A DNA stretch of 64,000 bases from Ohessyouella blattaphilus (GTDB lineage Bacteria; Bacillota; Clostridia; Lachnospirales; Lachnospiraceae). The stretch lies in assembly GCF_024721265.1 (NCBI RefSeq), contig NZ_JAMXOC010000006.1, positions 1 through 64,000 on the forward strand. The letters are read 5' to 3'. Of the stretch, positions 15,914-24,159 are shown piece after piece (position 1 is the first letter of the stretch; each line of letters begins with the position of its first letter). Made by a program: the position numbers and the translations under genes. The notes below the pieces were generated by a model. It was given only the letters and a program-made list of their open reading frames with translations. It made no database searches and was not told where the DNA came from.

Positions 15914-17134
15914 CTAATACTGCATTTTGTGGAAGTTCTTTTTACCCTTCTTAATTACCACGCCGTCGCCACTTAGCTCTTCTTTGGTAAAGCTTTTGGC
16001 GATATCTTCTACCTTCTCACCGTCTACAGATACGCCGCCTTGTTGGACATTTCTTCTCGCTTCGCCTTTTGAAGGTACCATTTTACTCTTAACTAACATC
16101 GTTAAGATATCAATCTCACCATCGGTAAAATCCTCATCGGTTAAAGTCGTAGTTGGCATCTCTGCCGCAACGCCGCTAGTAAAGATGGCTTTGGCACTAG
16201 CTTCTGCTTTCTTAGCTTCCTCTTCGTCGTGAACCAGAGCCGTAAGCTCATAAGCCAAGATTTCCTTTGCTCGGTTAAGCTGGGCTCCTTCCCAGCTATC
16301 CATCTCATTGATCTGCTCAATTGGCAAAAAGGTCAGCATCCGCAAGCATTTTAAGACATCGTCATCCGCTACATTCCGCCAGTATTGGTAAAAATCGTAT
16401 GGACTAGTTTTCTCTGGATCAAGCCATACAGCACCGCTCTGGGTTTTTCCCATCTTTTTGCCTTCAGAATTTAGTAGAAGCGTAATCGTCATCGCATAAG
16501 CGTCATCCCCTTGCTTACGGCGGATAAGTTCTGTTCCCGCTAGCATGTTGCTCCACTGGTCGTCACCACCAAACTGCATATTACAGCCGTAATCATTGTA
16601 TAATCTGAAAAAGTCGTAAGCTTGCATAATCATGTAGTTAAACTCAAAGAAGCTAAGACCTTGCTCCATCCGCTGTTTGTAGCACTCAGCACTCAGCATC
16701 CGGTTAACGCTAAAGTGAGGACCTACATCTCTTAAAAATTCGATGTAGTTTAGGTTCATTAGCCAATCGGCATTATTTACCATCCTCGCCTTGCCTTCAC
16801 CAAAATCGATAAACTTGCTCATCTGCTTTTTGAAACAATCACAGTTGTGCTGAATAATTTCCGGGGTCATCATATTACGCATATCGCTACGGCCTGATGG
16901 ATCCCCAATCATACCCGTACCGCCGCCTACAAGAGCAATCGGCTTATTACCGGCTTCCTGCAAGCGCTTCATCAGACATAACGCCATAAAGTGACCGACG
17001 TGAAGGCTATCGGCTGTAGGGTCAAAGCCAATGTAAAAGGTTGCCTTTCCGTTATTTACTAACTCTCTGATTTCTGGTTCATCCGTTACTTGAGCAATCA
17101 GCCCTCTCGCTTGTAATTCTTCATAAATTTTCAT
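15914..17134 (-). CDS. tyrS: Tyrosyl-tRNA synthetase
   Basis: A 406-residue class Ic synthetase that charges tRNA-Tyr. The HIGH-type motif is HVGHFMA, the KMSKS-type motif is KMGKT, and [13 protein letters not shown] is diagnostic. A C-terminal S4 RNA-binding domain (about 340-406) is complete. It lies 34 bases after the DUF3267 gene, and a T-box with a UAC specifier precedes that gene, so tyrS is probably controlled by uncharged tRNA-Tyr as the second gene of the unit. Confidence 0.97.
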   Translation of the reverse strand: MKIYEELQARGLIAQVTDEPEIRELVNNGKATFYIGFDPTADSLHVGHFMALCLMKRLQEAGNKPIALVGGGTGMIGDPSGRSDMRNMMTPEIIQHNCDCFKKQMSKFIDFGEGKARMVNNADWLMNLNYIEFLRDVGPHFSVNRMLSAECYKQRMEQGLSFFEFNYMIMQAYDFFRLYNDYGCNMQFGGDDQWSNMLAGTELIRRKQGDDAYAMTITLLLNSEGKKMGKTQSGAVWLDPEKTSPYDFYQYWRNVADDDVLKCLRMLTFLPIEQINEMDSWEGAQLNRAKEILAYELTALVHDEEEAKKAEASAKAIFTSGVAAEMPTTTLTDEDFTDGEIDILTMLVKSKMVPSKGEARRNVQQGGVSVDGEKVEDIAKSFTKEELSGDGVVIKKGKKNFHKMQY

Positions 17135-17168
17135 TCTAATTCATACCTCATTTCTGATTTCATTCTTT

Positions 17169-17732
17169 TTATTTTACATACGCTACAAACCCACACTCAC
17201 TAACGTGGTCTTTGATAAAACAATCCGGTAATGATAAATACTTTCTTAGCAGTACGGCAATCGTCGTATCTCCACCTGCTGAAAGCAGACTAAGAGCACT
17301 TAGCCATAAAAACAGAGGCTCTTGCGTCAACAGGCCAATGATAAAAGTACCAATCCCTAGCACCGCAAAGGGTAAAAGCAAGGCAAACAGATAGGCTCTC
17401 GGCTTTAAACCTTCACGGCAATGGCAATACGGGGTTAAATACTCTTTCATAAAGCCAAACTTTATGCTCTGTGCGCCGTTCTTAACAAATGGCAAGAACC
17501 CTAGTCCGTGAAGTCCTTCATGGATGGGAATGGTAAGCATATACAGAAGCAGTAGACCGAAAGCGTGAGACAACTTTAGGCCTAGAGGCAGGCGGAAGAC
17601 GCCGAGCCAAATAATAAATTCTAAGACCACAAAGGGACCTGCTGTTACAAATGCCATCTTATTCGCTTGTACAATTGAAATTATCTGTTCTTCTTTCTCA
17701 TAACCGGCGCTTAAATAGTCTTCTTCGGTCAT
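17169..17732 (-). CDS. DUF3267 putative membrane metallopeptidase
   Basis: A 187-residue membrane protein with four to five hydrophobic segments and a HEGLHGLGF motif that resembles a zinc-binding HExxH but with Gly at the third position. This is typical of DUF3267 proteins, predicted to be zincin-like peptidases. It is the first gene after the tyrosine T-box and lies directly before tyrS, so it would be induced with tyrS by tyrosine limitation. No substrate is known. AAAGGAGGTGA precedes the ATG at 17732 and lies inside one arm of a direct repeat. Confidence 0.8.
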   Translation of the reverse strand: MTEEDYLSAGYEKEEQIISIVQANKMAFVTAGPFVVLEFIIWLGVFRLPLGLKLSHAFGLLLLYMLTIPIHEGLHGLGFLPFVKNGAQSIKFGFMKEYLTPYCHCREGLKPRAYLFALLLPFAVLGIGTFIIGLLTQEPLFLWLSALSLLSAGGDTTIAVLLRKYLSLPDCFIKDHVSECGFVAYVK

Positions 17733-17741
17733 CGCCTCACC

Positions 17742-17871
17742 TCCTTTGCTGAGCGCTTTTTATGTATGAAATAGAATTTGCTCTTGGCAAATTCTTGCGC
17801 CTTCGGCGTGTGCTGTTGCACAAAATTCCTATCGCCGAAGTGCGCATCCTTAGCGGAGCGCTTTTTATGTA
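17742..17871. repeat. Small repeat element between the T-box and its genes
   Basis: Two 25-bp direct repeats (17742-17766 and 17847-17871) match at 23 positions and flank about 80 bases with short palindromes, including AAATTTGC-like and GCCGAAG-like inverted pairs. Overlapping the right copy is a long hairpin (17867-17902, 16-17-bp arms with one bulge). The block has no reading frame of its own and looks like an inserted dispersed palindromic repeat or a very small MITE-like unit. It supplies the ribosome binding site of the DUF3267 gene. Confidence 0.6.
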
Positions 17872-17902
17872 ATAGGAAAGTTCAAAGAACTTTCTATTAC
17901 AT

Positions 17903-18177
17903 AAAAAACTCGCCCTTATCTTTCGATAAGGACGAGATCTAATCCCGTGGTACCACCTTTATTCACCGATAGCTTGCGCTAATCAGCCTCCATAAGCAAC
18001 CATCATTGCTCTGATGCATAACGGGCATCTTCCGTCACAGCCTACTACTTTTTTTCGGTGTGCAGCTCTAAGATGTATTCATAAATCCTCTTACCTGCGC
18101 CTCTCATCAACCGGCAACTGTCTGTTGGTAAACCTAGACTTACTACTTGTTCTTGTCATCGCTTTTCTTTTATATAA
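17903..18177 (-). promoter_or_regulatory. T-box riboswitch, tyrosine type
   Basis: The core T-box reads AGGTGGTACCACGGG at 17958-17944. It is followed by a strong terminator (12-bp stem 17909-17936, tetraloop, U run 17903-17908) with which the T-box sequence can form an alternative antiterminator. Upstream, a stem-I region contains GAATACATC, where UAC (18077-18075) sits in a typical specifier-loop setting followed by A, indicating tRNA-Tyr. This agrees with tyrS downstream. Leader length is about 275 bases. The genes begin only 170 bases beyond the terminator because of the repeat element. Confidence 0.93.
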
Positions 18178-18182
18178 CAGCA

Positions 18183-18211
18183 ATCCTAACGTATCTTTAG
18201 CGGAATGTCAA
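18183..18211 (-). promoter_or_regulatory. Promoter of the T-box / tyrS unit
   Basis: TTGACA (18206-18211) and TAGGAT (18183-18188) on the minus strand are 17 bp apart. The predicted start is just before stem I of the T-box. The -35 lies next to the upstream CobW-type gene, whose stop codon is at 18222. Confidence 0.82.
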
Positions 18212-18221
18212 TACCTTTTCC

Positions 18222-19157
18222 TTACAGATAAACCACTTTCTCCTTCGCTGGTTTGGCCGTCTTTATCTTAAGGAGCTCAAGCAATGGTCGTTCTTCACCG
18301 GAAGGCGTCTTAAAGCCTTCACCAAATCTCACCGTTACCTTAACCCAGTCCCCTGAGTTAAAGGCAAGCTTGTCTTTGGAAACACAAGGATATCCATAAA
18401 ACCGTACATCATCGGCACAACACGTCATAATCATTCGTCCTGGGACAAACATCGACTCTTCCATCCCTTTTGGCCGAAAAGCCTGAGCCAAATAGGTGAT
18501 TTCTTTTCCCATGTAGCGTTCTGGATGATCAAAAGTATCTACGTACCAAGTACCAAAATCGGTATCGTCTAATTGAATTTTATCGCCGGTAATATCAAAT
18601 GGCAGATCCTCTTCTCCTGGTGGAATAATCGTCCCGTCAGGCTTCTCAAAGAGTACTTGCGCCATAGGATTTTGCACCGTTATCGCTCTTCTAAAGGCCC
18701 CTCTATCCACATCCTCGCCGCAGCGATTTACCACGATTAGCTCCGACTCTGTCATCTGCTCCATCACTAGTTTGCGCATGTTTTTAAGATAGGCGTCAAG
18801 GGTCTCACCGTTTACCGTCGAATAGACGCCCCCGATTTCCCAATCCTTAGGCATGGATACTTGCAAGAATTTTTCAAAGTCCCACATCCCGTTATACTCA
18901 ATAATCACCTGCATCGGCTGATAACTCTTTTCAATCCCCTGTAAGAACACCGCGTTATAATCTTCCTGCTCTTCAAGCTCTAGCTTTTCAATATCATTGA
19001 CCTTAAGAAAGGACTCTGGGTACTCTCCTTCCCCTTCTTCGCAGGTAATCAGAACCGTCAATCCTTCTTCAATCCACTCCTGAGTCATTAACGTTTCCTT
19101 GATAAAGGTGGTCTTCCCGCTTTCTAGCAATCCTGTCACAACATATACTGGTACCAT
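18222..19157 (-). CDS. CobW-like GTPase fused to a DUF1980/TIGR03943-like domain
   Basis: A 311-residue protein. The N-terminal 190 residues look like a G3E GTPase: a P-loop TGLLESGKTT, a G4-like VVNRCGED, but without the CxCC metal-relay motif of true CobW metallochaperones. The C-terminal part (about 215-311) contains VPGRMIMTCCADD and GDWVKVTV, resembling the C-terminal domain of YcgQ (DUF1980). YcgQ-like proteins partner with putative permeases. It lies 10 bases after the His-rich CobW gene and is surely co-transcribed, so zinc or another metal is the likely theme. Function is inferred. Confidence 0.72.
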   Translation of the reverse strand: MVPVYVVTGLLESGKTTFIKETLMTQEWIEEGLTVLITCEEGEGEYPESFLKVNDIEKLELEEQEDYNAVFLQGIEKSYQPMQVIIEYNGMWDFEKFLQVSMPKDWEIGGVYSTVNGETLDAYLKNMRKLVMEQMTESELIVVNRCGEDVDRGAFRRAITVQNPMAQVLFEKPDGTIIPPGEEDLPFDITGDKIQLDDTDFGTWYVDTFDHPERYMGKEITYLAQAFRPKGMEESMFVPGRMIMTCCADDVRFYGYPCVSKDKLAFNSGDWVKVTVRFGEGFKTPSGEERPLLELLKIKTAKPAKEKVVYL

Positions 19158-19167
19158 TTATTCTCTC

Positions 19168-20232
19168 CTAAACATGAAATATTTTCTTCAACTCATCCTC
19201 TTTTAAATCTGTACCGATTACGCATATTCTTCCGGTATAATCGGCTTTACCATCTCTTATTTCATACTCTTCAGGAACCAAGTCAAATTCTTTCCAAACG
19301 CCATCAGCACCAGCGACAATTCCTTTTGCTCTCAACACCTGGCCGTAAGTTTGGGTATTTGCCAAAGTCTTAAGCACTGCCTCTAACTCATCTAAGTCGT
19401 ATTTGTGAGGCGTTTCTTGACCCCAGCTCGTAAACACTTCATCCGCGTCATGATGGTGATGATCATGCTCATGGTGATCGTGACCACAGCCACAACTACA
19501 GCCTTCCCCATGTTCATGATGGTGCTCGTGTTCATGATGGTGCTCGTGTTCATGATGATGACCGCAACTACACCCTTCCTCGTGCTCATGATGGTGGTGT
19601 TCGTGATGGTGATGCTCCTGCTCAGTGAGCAAATCCTCTGGCTTTTTAGCGGTGTTAAGAATCGCTTCTTTTGTAAGCTCATCCCAAGGTGTAGTAATTA
19701 TCGCCGCCTCTTTATTATGTTCGCGCAAAAGGTTGATACAAGCTTCTAATTTCTCATCGTTTAGATCCTGGGTTCTGCTAACCACAATAACATCTGCATT
19801 CTCCACTTGATTTACGAAGAATTCGCCGAAATTTTTAAGATATAATTTCGCCTTCTTGCCATCTACTACGGCAATCTTATTCTCGATAACAATATCCGCT
19901 TCCTTCTGGACATCCTTTACGGCACCAACTACATCTGAAAGCTTACCTACGCCTGAAGGTTCGATAATTACTCGGTCAGGGTGGTATTTATCCAGCACTT
20001 CTAGTAGTGATTTGCTAAAGTCACCTACTAAAGTACAGCAAATACATCCGGAATTCATTTCTGTCACTTCAATCCCTGAGTCTTTTAAAAAGCCACCATC
20101 GATCCCGATTTCGCCAAACTCATTCTCGATTAAAACCAGCTTCTCTCCTTGGTATACTTTTTCAATTAACTGTTTGATGTACGTGGTTTTTCCTGCTCCT
20201 AAAAATCCGGAAATTATATCTACTTTTGTCAT
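19168..20232 (-). CDS. CobW/P47K-family metallochaperone GTPase with His-rich loop
   Basis: A 354-residue G3E GTPase. The P-loop is GFLGAGKTT, the metal-binding motif is GCICCTL (about residues 63-69) and G3 is EPSG. Residues 204-264 form a His/Glu loop interrupted by GCSCG motifs, encoded by partly tandem 18-bp units. A short CobW C-terminal domain follows. Such proteins (ZNG1/YeiR/ZigA-like) deliver zinc to client enzymes at the cost of GTP, and the loop would bind several metal ions. Nickel cannot be excluded. It heads a two-gene operon. Confidence 0.9.
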   Translation of the reverse strand: MTKVDIISGFLGAGKTTYIKQLIEKVYQGEKLVLIENEFGEIGIDGGFLKDSGIEVTEMNSGCICCTLVGDFSKSLLEVLDKYHPDRVIIEPSGVGKLSDVVGAVKDVQKEADIVIENKIAVVDGKKAKLYLKNFGEFFVNQVENADVIVVSRTQDLNDEKLEACINLLREHNKEAAIITTPWDELTKEAILNTAKKPEDLLTEQEHHHHEHHHHEHEEGCSCGHHHEHEHHHEHEHHHEHGEGCSCGCGHDHHEHDHHHHDADEVFTSWGQETPHKYDLDELEAVLKTLANTQTYGQVLRAKGIVAGADGVWKEFDLVPEEYEIRDGKADYTGRICVIGTDLKEDELKKIFHV

Positions 20233-20247
20233 TACTTAAAACCTTCT

Positions 20248-20310
20248 TTCTTAATTAAGAACCATTTTCATTATGTTATATAGGATAGCACATTCTCTAC
20301 CTTGATTCAA
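20248..20310 (-). promoter_or_regulatory. Promoter and palindromic operator candidate for the CobW pair
   Basis: TTGAAT (20305-20310), a 17-bp spacer and TATCCT (20282-20287) on the minus strand form a plausible promoter. Downstream lies a perfect 14-bp palindrome, TTCTTAATTAAGAA (20248-20261), between the start site and the ribosome site, where a repressor could block transcription. It is not a clear Zur consensus. Confidence 0.5.
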
Positions 20311-20314
20311 ATGT

Positions 20315-21757
20315 TCACCTTAACGTCACCGCTTCTGGAACAGTTTTATAAAACATGGCGCGAGACAGCTTACTCTTTTCCAAATATCCATTTTTCTCAA
20401 GATTGCCTATTACTTTCTTTCTTAGATAAGTGGAATCGCTAACACCTAGATATTCAGCAATTTCCGTCACTTTACGAGCTTGATAATAGCAAAATGATAA
20501 TACCTTTTCGTCAAGATTTGTTCCATTTGGAACGGGAACAAATGTGAGCGTTGGTACACTACTATTTTCCACACCTTCTTCATATGTCAAATCAGGAAGC
20601 ACCAACGTAAAATGATCTGATGAAGAATAAATATATGGCCTATGTGACTCATTTGCGTCTTTATATTCTTCTACAATTTTATCAAACCCCGTCCCCGCCG
20701 CTTCCATAACATTACATGCCACTAAAACATCTGTAATTAGTTCATTTCTTCTTTTGGATATAATGCCCGATAAATCATATGTTTTCCCGAGCTTCTCTCC
20801 CCTATAAAATCCGCCTGGTGATGAAATTTCTAATCTATCCTTAAACATATCCACCTGAATTCTTGTCCCATCCAAATAATAGTCTCGATGAGCAACAGCG
20901 TTTATTACGCCCTCAAATAGAGCACGCTGAGGATACGCATCAATGTTTCTTCTCGAATCGGCTAATTTAACCAGCGAATGATTCATTCTTTGATTCACAA
21001 ACTCCATTGTATCAGTAATTGTAGATATAATATTCCCATTAAATCTATTGATAGTTACGATTCTTTCTGTTCCTTTATTAAAGCCAGAAAATACCGAACA
21101 CTGAACCCCTGTCTTTTTCCCTTTATAGTCATCTAAAAACAAAGTGGCTCCATTCAACAAATATCCCTCTTCATTGTAAAAATCCATAGACCTAAGCGCT
21201 TTCTCTTTAAGTTCTTGCCCATCATTATGAGCTGCATAAAAGGCTCGTAACATAGATATTTTATCTGGATTATATTTGATATCTGAAACCAGAATATCAT
21301 ACTGTGAATTCTTGCTTTTCACACTCATCTCTATAATTTCTTCATAGGTTGCACCATTCGTATATCCGTCTCGTCTCATAAAAATGGAAGGAATCTGTTT
21401 GTACTTTAAGATAATTGGCTTAACAAGCGACTCAAAAACTTGAACCCGAATAATAAAACGCTCACTATTTTTGATTTCATACCTGACAAACGAAACTTTC
21501 ATTTGTGGTCGCGGAGTCAAGTGCTCATTCACCTGATTATTAAAATAGTTTCGTTCATTATCTGCCTCTCTTCTACCAAACCCTATCAATTTATTGGTTT
21601 TATCTTCCACCCCAATATAAAAATCTCCTCCTGAAGCATTTGCAAAGCCGGCAATAGTCTTAAGCCACCCAACAACATCTTCACGATTTAATCTACTCTT
21701 ACATTCTAATTTGTCGTTTTCTAATTGTATATCGTCAATAATCTCTTCCAAATACAT
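20315..21757 (-). CDS. AlbA_2/Schlafen-type DNA-binding protein with RecG-like ATPase and wHTH regions
   Basis: A 480-residue protein. Residues 1-125 form an AlbA_2 (Schlafen AlbA) domain (LECKSRL at about 17-23, IAGFANASGGDFYIGVED). Residues about 270-390 are the HATPase_c_4/RecG C-terminal-like region with EGVINAVAHRDY and EAAGTGFDKI. A winged-helix ends the protein (about 415-480). These proteins are widespread putative transcriptional regulators, often near defence or mobile loci. The promoter lies within eight 11-bp repeats immediately upstream. Base composition is more A+T-rich than neighbours, hinting at transfer. The start follows GGGGGTGA. Confidence 0.88.
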   Translation of the reverse strand: MYLEEIIDDIQLENDKLECKSRLNREDVVGWLKTIAGFANASGGDFYIGVEDKTNKLIGFGRREADNERNYFNNQVNEHLTPRPQMKVSFVRYEIKNSERFIIRVQVFESLVKPIILKYKQIPSIFMRRDGYTNGATYEEIIEMSVKSKNSQYDILVSDIKYNPDKISMLRAFYAAHNDGQELKEKALRSMDFYNEEGYLLNGATLFLDDYKGKKTGVQCSVFSGFNKGTERIVTINRFNGNIISTITDTMEFVNQRMNHSLVKLADSRRNIDAYPQRALFEGVINAVAHRDYYLDGTRIQVDMFKDRLEISSPGGFYRGEKLGKTYDLSGIISKRRNELITDVLVACNVMEAAGTGFDKIVEEYKDANESHRPYIYSSSDHFTLVLPDLTYEEGVENSSVPTLTFVPVPNGTNLDEKVLSFCYYQARKVTEIAEYLGVSDSTYLRKKVIGNLEKNGYLEKSKLSRAMFYKTVPEAVTLR

Positions 21758-21780
21758 AGAATCACCCCCTAATATGAACT

Positions 21781-21865
21781 ACTTCAATGTTACTTCAATG
21801 TCACTTCAATGTCAACTTCAATATCACTTCAAACAAACTTCAATATCACTTCAATGTCACTTCAA
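21781..21865 (-). repeat. Eight-copy 11-bp operator-like array
   Basis: ACTTCAA (TTGAAGT on the minus strand) occurs at 21781, 21792, 21803, 21815, 21826, 21837, 21848 and 21859. All spacings are 11 bp except one of 12 bp. The intervening four bases are mostly TGTC or TATC. All copies face the same way and lie on one face of the helix. The array ends 24 bases before the AlbA_2 start codon. It is too short-unit for CRISPR and resembles iterons or a multi-site operator. Confidence 0.9.
21787..21815 (-). promoter_or_regulatory. Promoter embedded in the repeat array
   Basis: TTGACA (21810-21815) arises exactly where one repeat unit has an extra base. TAACAT (21787-21792) follows after 17 bp. The predicted transcript starts near 21780, leaving a short leader with the GGGGGTGA site. 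Protein filling the array would cover both hexamers, so autorepression is likely. Confidence 0.7.
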
Positions 21866-21874
21866 ACAAGCACC

Positions 21875-21925
21875 AAAAAAGAGCCGCGTTCTTGGGATTT
21901 TCTCCTAAGGACGTGGCTCTTTTTT
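21875..21925. terminator. Bidirectional terminator after hppA
   Basis: A long stem (GAGCC-CGT-CTT arms with G-U wobbles) is flanked by A6 on the left and T6 on the right (21875-21925). It ends hppA transcription on the minus strand and insulates the AlbA_2 promoter. Confidence 0.85.
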
Positions 21926-21938
21926 CCCTATTCAGTTG

Positions 21939-23921
21939 TTATAATAGGCCACCAATAGCTACAAAGAGTGGCGCAAAGACTAATGATACAATCGTCATCA
22001 GCTTAATGAGGATATTGATAGAAGGCCCTGAAGTATCTTTAAAGGGATCACCAACTGTGTCGCCCACCACGGCGGCTTTATGGGTTTCGCTTCCCTTGCC
22101 ACCATAATTATCCTCTTCGATATACTTTTTAGCGTTATCCCAGGCACCACCTGAATTGGACATAAAGATGGCCATTAATACACCCGTTACTAGGGTGCCT
22201 GCTAGCAGACCACCAAGGGCTTCCGTACCTAAGACGATACCGACTAAAAGCGGGGCTACCACGGCGATCACACCAGGTACTATCATTTCCTTTAAGGCGG
22301 CATTGGTAGAGATCGTTACGCAAGAAGCGTAGTCCGGTTTCTCGGTTCCTTTCATAATACCAGGCATCTCTCGGAACTGGCGGCGAACCTCGCCAATCAT
22401 CTGGTTAGCCGCTTTTGATACCGAATCCATCGTATAGGCGGAGAAAAGGAATGGCAGCATACCGCCGATTAGTAGGCCAATTACTACTTTTACATCTAGG
22501 ATATCGATCTTGGTAAGTCCTACTGCTTCTGAGTAAGAAACAAAAAGAGCTAAGGCCGTTAACGCAGCCGAGCCAATGGCAAATCCTTTACCAATAGCAG
22601 CTGTCGTATTACCAACGGCATCCAATTTATCCGTTATCTCCCGTACGCTTTTATCAAGACCAGCCATCTCCGCAATCCCACCGGCATTATCGGCAATCGG
22701 ACCGTATGTATCAACGGCGATGGTAATCGCTGCTGTGGAGAGCATACCAACGGCTGCTAGAGCAATACCATAAAGGCCCGTCGCTAAGTTGGCGACGAAG
22801 ATACCGCCGCAGATAAGCACAATCGGAAGGGCCGTAGAGCGCATACCCACAGCAAGACCGCTAATAATCGTGGTAGCGGCTCCCGTTTGGGACTGCTCAG
22901 AAATCTTCTTCACATAGCGATACTCAGAAGAAGTGTAGACTTCTGTTACTACACCGATTAGAAGACCGGCCGCCAAACCAGCAATAACAGCAATCGCTGC
23001 ACCAAAATCACCAAATAAGTAATTGCTAAAGATAAGCGCTACCACCACTACTAGACCACTGGACACATAAGTCCCGATTTTAAGGGCTTTATGAGGATCA
23101 CTGCCTTCTTTTCCTTTTACAAAAAAGGTAGCGATAATCGAAGCTAATAAACCAAGACTCGCAATGATTAACGGAAATAGCACGCCTTCTTCTTTATAAA
23201 ATAGCAAACCAAGGGTCACTGCAGAGACGATGGACCCTACATAGGACTCGAATAAATCGGCACCCATTCCCGCTACGTCACCCACGTTATCGCCCACGTT
23301 ATCCGCGATAACGGCAGGGTTTCTCGGGTCGTCTTCCGGAATTCCCGCTTCCACCTTACCCACGAGATCTGCACCCACATCGGCCGCTTTCGTATAAATA
23401 CCGCCACCGACTCTGGCAAACAGGGCAATCGACGAGGCCCCTAGGCTAAAGCCTGATAATACCTCCGGATTACCCGTAATATAATAGATTACGCTAACAC
23501 CGATAACGCCTAAACCGGCTACACACATGCCCATAACCGCTCCGCCGTTAAAGGCTACCGAAAGCGCTCTATTCATTCCGCTAAGACGAGCGGCATTGGC
23601 CGTTCTCACATTGGCGCGCACCGCAATCTGCATCCCAACATAACCGGCAACAGTAGAAAATAGAGCACCGCAAACAAAACAGATCGCCGTCACGATACTA
23701 CCGATACCTAGCCAAATGGCGAAGAAAAGCACAATCACAAACACCACCAGAATTTTGTACTCTGCTCGCAAAAAAGCACTTGCACCTTCTCGTATCGCTC
23801 GCGCGATCACTCTCATTTGTTCCAGCCCGGCATCTTCCCTCATTACCTTTGCCGCCAAATAAGCAGCAAAAATAAGGGCAAGAATCCCAATCACTGGAAC
23901 CATTGTCCATAATACATTCAT
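21939..23921 (-). CDS. hppA: Membrane-bound pyrophosphatase, K+-dependent type
   Basis: A 660-residue ion-pumping pyrophosphatase with about 16 helices. It couples PPi hydrolysis to export of H+ and/or Na+. The substrate-binding segments [20 protein letters not shown] and DNVGDNVGD are intact, as is [13 protein letters not shown] near the C-terminus. [10 protein letters not shown] has Ala where K+-independent enzymes have Lys, so it should need K+. Pumped-ion choice cannot be settled here. GGGAGG precedes the ATG. It is monocistronic with its own terminator and helps anaerobes save energy from biosynthetic PPi. Confidence 0.97.
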   Translation of the reverse strand: MNVLWTMVPVIGILALIFAAYLAAKVMREDAGLEQMRVIARAIREGASAFLRAEYKILVVFVIVLFFAIWLGIGSIVTAICFVCGALFSTVAGYVGMQIAVRANVRTANAARLSGMNRALSVAFNGGAVMGMCVAGLGVIGVSVIYYITGNPEVLSGFSLGASSIALFARVGGGIYTKAADVGADLVGKVEAGIPEDDPRNPAVIADNVGDNVGDVAGMGADLFESYVGSIVSAVTLGLLFYKEEGVLFPLIIASLGLLASIIATFFVKGKEGSDPHKALKIGTYVSSGLVVVVALIFSNYLFGDFGAAIAVIAGLAAGLLIGVVTEVYTSSEYRYVKKISEQSQTGAATTIISGLAVGMRSTALPIVLICGGIFVANLATGLYGIALAAVGMLSTAAITIAVDTYGPIADNAGGIAEMAGLDKSVREITDKLDAVGNTTAAIGKGFAIGSAALTALALFVSYSEAVGLTKIDILDVKVVIGLLIGGMLPFLFSAYTMDSVSKAANQMIGEVRRQFREMPGIMKGTEKPDYASCVTISTNAALKEMIVPGVIAVVAPLLVGIVLGTEALGGLLAGTLVTGVLMAIFMSNSGGAWDNAKKYIEEDNYGGKGSETHKAAVVGDTVGDPFKDTSGPSINILIKLMTIVSLVFAPLFVAIGGLL

Positions 23922-24075
23922 TTTTCAAACCTCCCAAAGTCTTTAAATATGATGTTAAATTTATACTATCATATATTTTCGACTTTGTAATTTATTTTCT
24001 GAAATATTCTATCTTTTTGTGCAATTTGTCAGAAATTTTTGTTTTAAATTTAACAAAAAAATTATATTCTGTTAA

Positions 24076-24104
24076 TTGCTTATCTCTATCTAATACCGTA
24101 TTCT
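24076..24104 (+). promoter_or_regulatory. Possible promoter of the CDF exporter gene
   Basis: TTGCTT (24076-24081), a 17-bp spacer and TATTCT (24099-24104) lie about 55 bases before the start codon in the A+T-rich hppA/CDF divergent region (23922-24159). Nothing else was recognised in that gap. Confidence 0.5.
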
Positions 24105-24159
24105 TAAGATAATAATGACTGTTCTTTTACTATTTTACTATAAGAAACGAGGTGTAAAT

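Noticed and set aside
19392-19749. Met/Thr-rich and Val/Met-rich frames over the His-rich loop
   Set aside because: They are shadow frames caused by the repetitive CAT/GAA-type codons of the CobW His loop.
21781-21865. CRISPR-like array
   Set aside because: Repeat plus spacer is only 11 bp and the spacers are nearly identical; no cas genes are present.
21711-22107. Plus-strand frames before the AlbA_2 gene
   Set aside because: Their sequence is a translation of the 11-bp repeats and of the hppA antisense strand.
23922-24159. Riboswitch or small gene in the hppA/CDF gap
   Set aside because: The region is A+T-rich with poor pairing, and frames in it lack ribosome sites; only a possible CDF promoter is supported.
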